Assembly: GCA_000824805.1 (NCBI GenBank)
Contig: CCNA01000020.1
Span: forward strand, 34,795 to 98,794
Source of the DNA: Mesorhizobium sp. SOD10
Lineage (GTDB): Bacteria > Pseudomonadota > Alphaproteobacteria > Rhizobiales > Rhizobiaceae
Reading direction: 5' to 3'
DNA length: 64,000 nt
Shown: positions 54,807 to 62,903 of the stretch, in pieces
Layout: each line of letters begins with the position of its first letter
How positions within the stretch are numbered: the stretch's first letter is position 1
Made by a program: the position numbers and the translations under genes
Notes under the pieces: model-generated
Told to the model about the DNA's origin: nothing
The model's input: the letters and a program-made list of their open reading frames with translations, nothing else
The model's database searches: none

Positions 54807-55036
54807 CAATCGATATCCAGCCGGGGGAGGGCACTGGAACAAGACCGCCGTCGAGCCTCTGGCTGTCTTCGCTCAATTTAATAGCGCAGCACCACGAAGT
54901 GCAATGTGCCAGACGGATCCTCCACGCGGCTACATAAATGGAGCATCAAGTCGGCTCGGTGAGTTAACCGTCAGCCACCTCTCACCTCGCATCCAGTGGG
55001 AAAACCGGTCTCGAGAACAAGCAGACTTGCAACGCG
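54807..55036. other. Gap between the peptidase-like gene and the glycosyltransferase operon
   Basis: Nothing recognisable apart from short shadow frames. Base composition shifts towards AT from about 55080 into the next gene. Confidence 0.35.
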
Positions 55037-56635
55037 TCATTCAGACAATTCTTCTCCCGTGGAGGCGATCTGCCCAGCAACATGGATCGTGGCCACCTCA
55101 TATACACTATCATGGGGAAATTTTCTGAAGTAAGAATGCTCGGCATCTAACGAATTGTCGATGCTCGACGTTAGGATTGAAGAAAGTATCTCTAGCGTCG
55201 AATTTATAGTTGTCGAGCAAAGGGACCAAAGTCTAGTATCGAAATATCCATCTGTTCCTTCGAGCCAAGGGTGTCCCCTCCTCTTAAATACATACTTGCC
55301 TAACATGTCGTCAGAAGTGTATCGATTTATATCGAAGCCATCGGAAAGTTGGTACCTTCCGGAAATCTTAAATATTCTTTTGTTGAATTTTCCGGAGCTA
55401 ATAACTTTAATAAGTGAAAGAGCGTGAATTAGGGAATAGGTCTCCGAGAGAGTTTTGGAGTAGTCGGAAGTCTCCCAAAACCCCCCAAGATCTCGTGACA
55501 GATGAAGCCCTGGATTAAGGCTGTTCAAAAAGACTGCAATGTCAACTTCCGCGCGTATATCATCTTCAACTCCCGAATTGAGTGGCATCGAAGACGAATC
55601 AACCAAAAGAATGAAGGCCTTTGGAACATGGTTTTTTATTGATCGAATCGTTCCCAGAGTCTGTGCAAGTCTCACCTGGGGTGACAAAACTCCTTGAGTT
55701 GTTCCCAAGGCGGATGTTACAATAAAGATGTAAGGACTTATCTCCAACTTTTCCTTTGTATATGGAGCGTATTCCTTAATCGGTCGCAACGTTGTTGTTC
55801 GTTCAATGTCAATGACTCGCGATCGTCTAAGATGTTCCAGGTACGACGCCATCTGTTGAACTTTGTCGATCCCGCGCGACCAGACAAAGTGTCTGAATCC
55901 ACTTGGTTCGCCAATATATTGGTCCCACTCACGTACGAACTTGCATCGATTATCTAGAGGTTCTGTGTCTGCGGTTTGCGTTCGCACTAGAACATAATTC
56001 AATATCGGCTGATCGCCGAACCACCGGATAAGCTCTCGATTCGTAGGATCTTGGCACAGTCTCGCGACCTGAGCGCCGACGGGGCGGAAGAATTCCGCGT
56101 CTTTGTAGCCGATAATCCCGGAATTTGCGCATGGCAAAAACCTTTGCGCGCATTCAGGGTCCGCGCGACAGAGTTCAAGCCCGAACCAATTCCCGATTCG
56201 GCGCGAGTCGATGACATCAGCAATCTTGGATGAGGCTAGTTCGGGATAGCCAGAACTCTCTGTCGTGACGCAAACGCCGTCTGCCTCTAGAACGTCCCTC
56301 AATATCGACTCGATGTCGGCGTCGACAACAACATCTGTATCAAGGTACATAATCGGCGAGTAATCATTGAAAATATGTGAAGAAATAATATAACGTTGGC
56401 AAATATTTATATGAGTAACACTCTCAAAGTGGATACGGGACCTGTATTGTCTTGGAATATACGGGCGGATCTCTTCCGCCTTTCTATCCGAGACAATTGC
56501 TATGTTACCATTAAAATCTCCGAATTCTAGTAAGGACGTCAACATGATGTTCAAGCATTCAAAGTATGTATTGTCACCAAAGGCAACAGTATAAACGAGT
56601 GGGCGAAAGGTTGGTCTTTCTCTTGTTGAAGACAT
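55037..56635 (-). CDS. Glycosyltransferase-like protein, two parts
   Basis: A 532-residue protein. The N-terminal about 260 residues resemble GT8-like nucleotide-sugar transferases: LVYTVAFGDNTYFECLNIML and a DxD motif in YSPIMYLDTDVVVDADI. The C-terminal part (YIFIVTSALGTTQGVLSPQV, later FKISGRYQLSDGFDINRY) looks like a second transferase-type domain I cannot name. Codon use is strikingly AT-rich compared with its neighbours, suggesting separate acquisition. The ATG at 56635 is six bases beyond the end of the preceding gene. Last gene of the three-gene glycosyltransferase operon. Confidence 0.78.
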   Translation of the reverse strand: MSSTRERPTFRPLVYTVAFGDNTYFECLNIMLTSLLEFGDFNGNIAIVSDRKAEEIRPYIPRQYRSRIHFESVTHINICQRYIISSHIFNDYSPIMYLDTDVVVDADIESILRDVLEADGVCVTTESSGYPELASSKIADVIDSRRIGNWFGLELCRADPECAQRFLPCANSGIIGYKDAEFFRPVGAQVARLCQDPTNRELIRWFGDQPILNYVLVRTQTADTEPLDNRCKFVREWDQYIGEPSGFRHFVWSRGIDKVQQMASYLEHLRRSRVIDIERTTTLRPIKEYAPYTKEKLEISPYIFIVTSALGTTQGVLSPQVRLAQTLGTIRSIKNHVPKAFILLVDSSSMPLNSGVEDDIRAEVDIAVFLNSLNPGLHLSRDLGGFWETSDYSKTLSETYSLIHALSLIKVISSGKFNKRIFKISGRYQLSDGFDINRYTSDDMLGKYVFKRRGHPWLEGTDGYFDTRLWSLCSTTINSTLEILSSILTSSIDNSLDAEHSYFRKFPHDSVYEVATIHVAGQIASTGEELSE

Positions 56636-56640
56636 TGCGT

Positions 56641-57735
56641 CTAATCCGCTTGCGAGCCCTGTTCGCAGCAAACTTCGCGACGCTGGACAAAGAAATCAAG
56701 GTTATTCTTGAGGCGCTGATTGCTTGGGTCCAATTCGAGCGCTTTTTGTCCCCACTCCACCGCACGATCCATGGCGTTGAGATGCCAGCACGCAATTGCC
56801 CCGAGATCGTAGAGCCGAAAACCCCAGCAGCTCGCGTCATCGAGATAGCTTCCAGTGCGACGCGTCTTCTCGATGCCATTGCTGCAAGCCCAGAACAGAT
56901 TGAGCCAGTCGGCCTTGCCGTGAAACTCCTCGGCAAGGTCAAGCCAGATTTCACGTCGATGCGGCGCTTCCATCCTGGCCCTGTCCAGCCAGGCCAACCT
57001 TTGCTCCGGTTGCATGCGGGCTATATAGCGCATGGCCTCGGATCGCTCTTCGTCCCATCTGCTTGTCGGCAGGGCTAGGTAGCGTTCAAGCAGTTCGACT
57101 GCCCGCTCTTGTTGGCCTGCCCACATCAAGTCTCGTCCGAGCCAGAAACAGATTTGCGCGTCTTGGGGATCTTCCTCGTGCGCCACTTGCATCAATGGCA
57201 GGTAGTTGCTGCGCGTCGGCTTGGATAAATCCTGCACCTCGTACATCACTATGTCGCTGCTGTTCGCCGTGACCTCCTTTTCTCCGGTGAAGACGAGCGC
57301 CTCGTGGACCGGTCGCTTAAAGCGATATCCCCATCGGTGGTGAAAATTCTTTGTCGACCACCCTCGCAGCGGCGTCGGATCGTCGACGCTGGACTTGTAT
57401 ATGGTCTTGCAAAAGAGGGCTGAGGTTTCGGGGGTCCAGGCAGCCTCTAGCTTCTGCCGCCAGCCGGCTTCGAGAAACCGATCCATGTCCATCGTACAGC
57501 ATATGTCGACGTCATCGGGCAGGAGCGCCATGGCGGCATTGCGGGCATCGTCGAAGCGCCAAGGGCGGACTGCAATCTTGTGCACCGTGACCCCAGCGGC
57601 GGTCAGCCGTTCCACCGTACCGTCACTGCTGCCAGTGTCGGCGACTATCCGATAGTCCGCGTCCGCGGCCGAATTGGCCCACCGTTCCGCGTTGGCGGCT
57701 TCGTTCAACGCGATGGTATAGACCGCGACTTTCAC
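56641..57735 (-). CDS. Family 2-like glycosyltransferase with TPR-like C-terminus
   Basis: A 364-residue protein. The GT2 start is VYTIALNEAANAERW, with IVADTGSSDGTVERL and an acceptor/metal motif in ICCTMDMDRFLEAGW. Residues from about 200 form helical TPR-like repeats (RAVELLERYLALP, RAVEWGQKALELDPSNQRLK). The start is GTG and overlaps the stop codon of the giant transferase by four bases. TPR-bearing transferases commonly modify proteins or build surface glycans in the cytosol. Closely related in its N-terminal domain to the giant protein. Confidence 0.87.
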   Translation of the reverse strand: MKVAVYTIALNEAANAERWANSAADADYRIVADTGSSDGTVERLTAAGVTVHKIAVRPWRFDDARNAAMALLPDDVDICCTMDMDRFLEAGWRQKLEAAWTPETSALFCKTIYKSSVDDPTPLRGWSTKNFHHRWGYRFKRPVHEALVFTGEKEVTANSSDIVMYEVQDLSKPTRSNYLPLMQVAHEEDPQDAQICFWLGRDLMWAGQQERAVELLERYLALPTSRWDEERSEAMRYIARMQPEQRLAWLDRARMEAPHRREIWLDLAEEFHGKADWLNLFWACSNGIEKTRRTGSYLDDASCWGFRLYDLGAIACWHLNAMDRAVEWGQKALELDPSNQRLKNNLDFFVQRREVCCEQGSQAD

Positions 57736-60700
57736 GACGCCTTCCCCATCCGTGCGACGCTGTCATGTGGATAAGATGGATTTGCGCGCTTGCGGATGGC
57801 CACGAGCCCACCGAGCAATTGCGCCCGGTCGAGCTCATAGTGGCTATCGAAGAAGAGAATTTCGGCAAATTGTCCGGCAAGCGTGCTGATACCCAGCGGA
57901 TCGACCGACCGCGCCGTCCCGCATTCCTTGATTTCCCGCAGCAAGGCCTTGGTCGGCGTGATTCTGGTGGGATCTTCGCCAGGCGGCTGCCAGTCGAGGT
58001 CCTCGATGAAATACCAACCATCCCCGGCAAGAAGCGGAAAGAACTCGCGCAGCGTAAGTTGTTCGTCGAAGGACGCATGGCTGCCATCGTCTACAATGAC
58101 GTCGAGCGACCGCGTCTCGATCGTTGCCGCCACCCGGCGGAGGTCCTCCACGTTGGACTGGTCGCAGACGAAGGATCTGAACCTCTCGTTGTTGAGCCAT
58201 GAAAAATCCGTCAGGTCGACGCCGAGGACCTGGCAAAATGGAAAATAGCTCTGCCACAGGGTCACCGAAGGCGTCTCGGTCTGGCTGTGTTCCGCCAACC
58301 CGCGGCAGAGCCCAATCTCCATCAGTCGCCGCATCGACAAGCGCCGCGCCGACAGCAGGCGATCGTAGATCCTCGCATAGCAGTGGCGGTTGCCGGTATG
58401 CCGGTTCTTGTCGGTGTTGAACTTGTCGGCAAGCGTTGTGAAGGAAGGAAAGCCCTCCAGCGGCCTGATAAGCTGCTCGATGAACGCGGCGCTCTTTTCG
58501 TCGGGCCTGGCTTCGTTGCGCGCCGTCCAAAGGTGGACTCCGAAAACGCGGTCGTCGTTCAGATAGTCCGCCAGTTCCGAGATCGGCTTTTCGAACCTGT
58601 CTGTTTCCGTCCAGTCGATCGAATTGAAGAACATCGGGCTGAAGACCTGGTCGTGCAACTCGGAGCCGGCATCGGAGGCGATGTAGTCGGACAGCAGCTT
58701 TGGTCCGATGTCACCAAATTCCTTGCCCGGTGCCGCGTGGAAGCGCTTGATAGACATTTCATAAAGCGCCCTGAGGTGTCGGCTGTAGGGCTTGGCGTAG
58801 ATGACGTTGCCGCAAACAAAATGACCCTTGTGCGATCCACGCCATTGCAGATTGAAGAAATGATCGCCGCTGAAGGCAAACGGCCTCAGCATGATGATGT
58901 CGGAATCCATCCATAGGCCGCCATGCTCGTACAGCACAGCGTAGCGAAAGACATCGCTGAAATACCTGATCTCGGAACCAGCGACGATGCGCTCGAACGT
59001 AGCCCGAGGCATGACGTCGTCGGCAGCGCTAACCTCAACGCCATGCGGCAACAGGAAGTCCAATCTCTTCGGAGAATAACTCCAAACGCGCACCGGATGG
59101 CCAGCCGCCCGCATCGAGGCGGTGGCGGCAATCAGGGTGCGATGCTCGGCCTTTTCGGAAAGCACTTCGTAGAAGCAGTGGATCTGCGGCAGCGCCGCGC
59201 CATCGCTGACGAACGGCGCGATGCGCCGATCGAAATCCCACGATTGCCTTTGCCGTTCCGCCGGCGAATCGACCGCTTCCAGGAAAGGCGCGAACTTGCG
59301 GAAGAACTCCTCGGTCGTCCGGCTCGAAGGGAAGCCGAAAGGCTTCGGCTCGGCAGGTGCATCGGCGCCACTGAGTCGGCTGCCGCTGCCGCCAAATCTG
59401 ATCCTGTCGGCATCTCCCGCGCCATGCGGGGTGTGAGGTGGCGTCGGCTCGAGACGGGCAATGTTGACACCCGAAGCCAGTTGCGCAACGTCGTCGAGCA
59501 ACGCGGCGACCTGGTCAGCCTGCACGGTCGCGATCCACGACTCGCTATCGCCTGCGCCGTAGGAGATCATCAGGCGCTTGGCATCACGATGCCAGGCGAG
59601 CCCGGCAGCGAACTCCAAGCCCTTGTCATGGAAGTAAAAGGGTCGCGAGACTTTGGTCAGTCGGTGGCCATCGTCGAACCAGACGAAGCGGTGCTGGTGA
59701 TAATGCCGGCGCTCGTTTGGCCTCGCGCGTGCCTCGTGCACCAGCGCCAGCCAGCCGCCGTCGAACACGATCGCCTGCGAGCTGCCGCTGAACTGTGGCG
59801 CCGCGATCATCGGCGCTTGCTCCGAAACCGTCCGGCCGCTCTCGTCCAGTATCTTCGTGGGGTCGCACCGATAGACAAAACGGAGCCGGTCGCTGCCGTC
59901 AGAACTGGGCTCGACCAGCGGCATCCAGTTCTTCTCGTGCTGCCGTTGGCCGGCCGGGTGAATGACGCGCCAATCGGTGAGGATGTGTGGTCCGAGCCCA
60001 GTGTCTTCGATTCTTGCCAGTACCTGCTCGCACCATCCCTCCGGTGTGAGCTGCCGCACGCAGGCAATTCCCCAAAGCTTGTCGCGCCAGGCGAACAGCC
60101 GCATATCCTCAAAACCGATCACCCGATCGTAGGCGGGCGACGGCAGATCAGCCGGTGGCAGCACTTCGCTCGCGCCCTTCGTGACGAGATCGCTGTCGAG
60201 ACGCAGCAGGAAATTGCGCGTTGTGATCGGCGCCTCGCCGGGCGTTGGGTATTGGCCGGCATCGGTCGGCGTCGAGTTGACGGTCGGCTGCAGCAGCACG
60301 ATTCCATCCGTCAGGCGCGCTACCGACGGGTTGGTTGCCACATAACCCTCAGGCGCGGCAAAATCGATCCGTCGTGCCTTAAAGGACGGCATGATTTCGT
60401 TCGCCGGCCGCATGTAAAAATAAAGATTGGATCGCGCCAGGTCCCTCGGCCCGTCGCCGATTTCCCGATCAAGCGCAAGCCAGTTGCAAGTTGCGAAACC
60501 GCGGTCCTTACGCGCCGGATCGCGGGCGTAGTTCGCGGCAATCGAATACTCCTCCCGCAGTCCTGCCGTGTAGACAAAATCTTCGAGAAACAGGATGTCC
60601 TGCTCGGGTCGCTTGATTGCCAGTCCGGCTTCCGAAAACAGCACGCTGGCGTCGTTCATGCCCTTCTCGCGATAATGGTGGGCAAGATCATAAAGCGGCT

Positions 60701-61499
60701 CGGCGCGTTGCGGGCGCGCGTTGAACGCGGCGAGGGCCTGGTGGATGAAACCGGCATCATCGCCCATCTTTTTTAGGCACCGCGCCTCCTGGAGACGGGC
60801 GTTCCATGCCTCCTCGTCCCAACCGCCCATCGCGGCGCGCTTGGCGTACGCCACCGCCGCCTCCGCCGTCCGCCCGGCGTCACGATAGGATTGCGCAAGG
60901 TAGAACCAGTAGCGATGGTTCTCCGGATCCTTGTCCAGAGCTCCCAACAGGAGCTTTATGTCACGCTCGAACTTGTCGACGCGGTTCGAACCTGTGGCAT
61001 GGTCCTTGTACCAGATACACCGCAGTTCGTGCACGCCATCAGGCACGTCTATGTATTCGTGAGTCACACCGTGATAGCGCGCACCCGATGTGCGCCTCAC
61101 CAGACGCGTGTTCCAGTAGGCAAGGCCGGACTCCGACTTTTGCAGAAGCCGATAGCCCGGCGCATCGAGCTGTTCTCGAAACCGGCGATCCTCAACGACG
61201 AGCTCCATGTCGGCGTCGTCGAAAAGCAGGTAGTCGTAGCCGAGGCTGGAGGCGTAGGCATGCTCGAGGGCCGCGTTACGCGCCTGCTCGAAATTGTGAA
61301 ACGGGAATTCATGCAACTCGCCGGGTATGTTGCGGGCGGCAAAGAAAGAGCGGATGAAATTCTGCGTCCCGTCGGTCGAGCCGGTGTCGCCAATCACCCA
61401 GCAGTCAATGTGATCGGCGACGGCACCGAGACAACGCTCAAGATTGGCCATCTCGTTCTTGACGATCATATTTAGGCAGAGACGTTTTGCGGTACTCAT
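57732..61499 (-). CDS. Giant multidomain glycosyltransferase: GT2, TPR, beta-propeller, GT32-like, methyltransferase
   Basis: A 1255-residue cytosolic protein with, in order: a GT2 domain (CLNMIVKNEMANLERCLGAV, GDTGSTDGT, about 1-190), TPR-like helices (about 190-310), a five-bladed propeller similar to GH43/GH130 enzymes (FEDMRLFAWRDKLWGIACVR, YHQHRFVWFDDGHRLTKVSR, about 330-680), and a GT32-like domain with DxD in EHGGLWMDSDIIMLRP (about 730-1010). The last is a class I methyltransferase (LMEIGLCRG, VIVDDGSHASFDEQ, about 1030-1240). The start may be 61499 or 61526. First gene of the operon. It could assemble and methylate a complete glycan on one acceptor. Confidence 0.88.
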   Translation of the reverse strand: MSTAKRLCLNMIVKNEMANLERCLGAVADHIDCWVIGDTGSTDGTQNFIRSFFAARNIPGELHEFPFHNFEQARNAALEHAYASSLGYDYLLFDDADMELVVEDRRFREQLDAPGYRLLQKSESGLAYWNTRLVRRTSGARYHGVTHEYIDVPDGVHELRCIWYKDHATGSNRVDKFERDIKLLLGALDKDPENHRYWFYLAQSYRDAGRTAEAAVAYAKRAAMGGWDEEAWNARLQEARCLKKMGDDAGFIHQALAAFNARPQRAEPLYDLAHHYREKGMNDASVLFSEAGLAIKRPEQDILFLEDFVYTAGLREEYSIAANYARDPARKDRGFATCNWLALDREIGDGPRDLARSNLYFYMRPANEIMPSFKARRIDFAAPEGYVATNPSVARLTDGIVLLQPTVNSTPTDAGQYPTPGEAPITTRNFLLRLDSDLVTKGASEVLPPADLPSPAYDRVIGFEDMRLFAWRDKLWGIACVRQLTPEGWCEQVLARIEDTGLGPHILTDWRVIHPAGQRQHEKNWMPLVEPSSDGSDRLRFVYRCDPTKILDESGRTVSEQAPMIAAPQFSGSSQAIVFDGGWLALVHEARARPNERRHYHQHRFVWFDDGHRLTKVSRPFYFHDKGLEFAAGLAWHRDAKRLMISYGAGDSESWIATVQADQVAALLDDVAQLASGVNIARLEPTPPHTPHGAGDADRIRFGGSGSRLSGADAPAEPKPFGFPSSRTTEEFFRKFAPFLEAVDSPAERQRQSWDFDRRIAPFVSDGAALPQIHCFYEVLSEKAEHRTLIAATASMRAAGHPVRVWSYSPKRLDFLLPHGVEVSAADDVMPRATFERIVAGSEIRYFSDVFRYAVLYEHGGLWMDSDIIMLRPFAFSGDHFFNLQWRGSHKGHFVCGNVIYAKPYSRHLRALYEMSIKRFHAAPGKEFGDIGPKLLSDYIASDAGSELHDQVFSPMFFNSIDWTETDRFEKPISELADYLNDDRVFGVHLWTARNEARPDEKSAAFIEQLIRPLEGFPSFTTLADKFNTDKNRHTGNRHCYARIYDRLLSARRLSMRRLMEIGLCRGLAEHSQTETPSVTLWQSYFPFCQVLGVDLTDFSWLNNERFRSFVCDQSNVEDLRRVAATIETRSLDVIVDDGSHASFDEQLTLREFFPLLAGDGWYFIEDLDWQPPGEDPTRITPTKALLREIKECGTARSVDPLGISTLAGQFAEILFFDSHYELDRAQLLGGLVAIRKRANPSYPHDSVARMGKAS

Positions 61500-62493
61500 T
61501 CGCTGACTGTGGACCCCACAGAACATTGTGAGCAGAGGCTTTGGTGATGGTCTCGCGGCGTCATATGAGACAGCGATTTATTCGGATGCGCAACCATCCA
61601 TATTCTTGCGGAACACAGGAGCTGCCGCTTCGGTCGTTTGGATGATTTCGCAAAAGCACGGGATCGGTTTTTGCCCGGTCCGCTCCAATCTCGCTCCTTC
61701 GGTCCGGCATCTTCAGACATCCAACGGCGGCGTTGCGCTCTGGACAGGCCTGCTGCAACTTCCGGTCGAGCCCCTTGAGCTGACCGGCACCAGCTGTTCC
61801 GGCGGGCCATGGTCGGACCCTGCTGCATTTTTTTGTTCCAAAGAGGGGCTCGATCTAAACCTCGGATTTCCCACGATGTTTGGACTTGGGCTTTGACCGC
61901 ACGGATGTTGCTGCTCTCGTAGAATTCGTAATTTATTAACCAAGCCATTTACAAGTTTATAATTTTCGAATTTACTAATGTCTAATTAAGGAGAGGGTAA
62001 TCGCGGCCTGCGGGGAGACCGTCGGTCGGGATATCTGCGAAGCTTGGAGTCCGGAAGTAAAGCCACTTGCTGCGTGAGGGCGCAGCATCGTGGTCGACCG
62101 GGGTTTTGTCAGTCCTTGGTGCCTTCCACTAGTGTCCCCTCGCGAGCGGGTCGGTTCCCTCACTAGTCCAGTCGAAAGATTGCGACGCGCGTGATGGAGT
62201 CCCCGGTGCTTCGAGTGATACCCTCCGCCCAACGCCCCTGTACCGATGCGGCAGTCCGTGTGGCCGCACCCCCAATTGATCCGAACCTCTCAGCTCTCGT
62301 CGACTTGCGGGCAGCCGCTGGTCGCTCGTTTGCTGACGCGTTCCAACGAGTGAAATCCCTCGCAATCGGCCGATTTTCGGGATCCGCGAGCTTGAGCCAC
62401 CTGGTTCGATTGCGGGCCCGCGGCACCGACTGAAACACCGACATACGAAACGGACAAGCGGCGGCGCAGCCGCCGGCCAACAAGGAGGACGTT
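61500..62493. other. Divergent intergenic region of the surface locus
   Basis: Nearly 1 kb between the glycosyltransferase operon and the small domain protein. It holds an AT-rich block at about 61915-61996 that probably contains promoters for one or both directions. Open frames here are short and overlapping and lack family similarity. No operators could be identified. Confidence 0.45.
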
Positions 62494-62808
62494 ATGAGTT
62501 ATACAGCGAGTTTCGCGGCAATGGAGGTCAGTGTTCGGGGCGTGCTGCCGATTGGCGACACGACCGAAAATGTGACCTACTTCATTCTGGACTCGGCCAA
62601 GAACACGATCGTTGGCCAGGTCATTCTTCCCAAGGCCGCCAAGCAAAGCCTCGCTGTATCCCTCACCGTCAAGGTCCCCAGCACCGCTGGCTCATTTGCG
62701 ATCGGCACGTTCGATGACGGTGGGAATTTCCAAGCCGCCAGTTTCCTGCGGGTCGAAAATCCGGCCGTTCATCGGCCAGCCGGCGCCGCCGGACCGTCTG
62801 GACGGTGA
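62494..62808 (+). CDS. Small beta-rich protein related to the mid-domain of the adjacent collagen-like protein
   Basis: A 104-residue protein preceded by AAGGAGG five bases before the ATG. It is predicted beta-rich: VRGVLPIGDTTENVTYFILD, TIVGQVILPKAAKQSLAVSL. The pattern of T-x-F/Y-I/L-D, T-x-VG-x-x-x-LP-x-AA and the following ITV-like strand recurs in the protein at 62904 (about residues 172-250), so it is a stand-alone copy of that domain. It has no signal peptide. I know no family name. Possibly a structural or chaperone partner of the collagen-like protein. Confidence 0.65.
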   Translation: MSYTASFAAMEVSVRGVLPIGDTTENVTYFILDSAKNTIVGQVILPKAAKQSLAVSLTVKVPSTAGSFAIGTFDDGGNFQAASFLRVENPAVHRPAGAAGPSGR

Positions 62809-62903
62809 TCGCGGGCCAAACTCTTTAGCCCAAACGCTCGCCTGCCGGATCGGTGGACAGCTCTTCCCCCCTGAATTGAATTCGAAGCCAACAGGAGCCA
62901 GTT

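Noticed and set aside
61528..61896. 122-codon plus-strand open frame upstream of the surface locus
   Set aside because: No ribosome binding site, no family similarity, and an opposing open frame covers the same stretch; likely chance.
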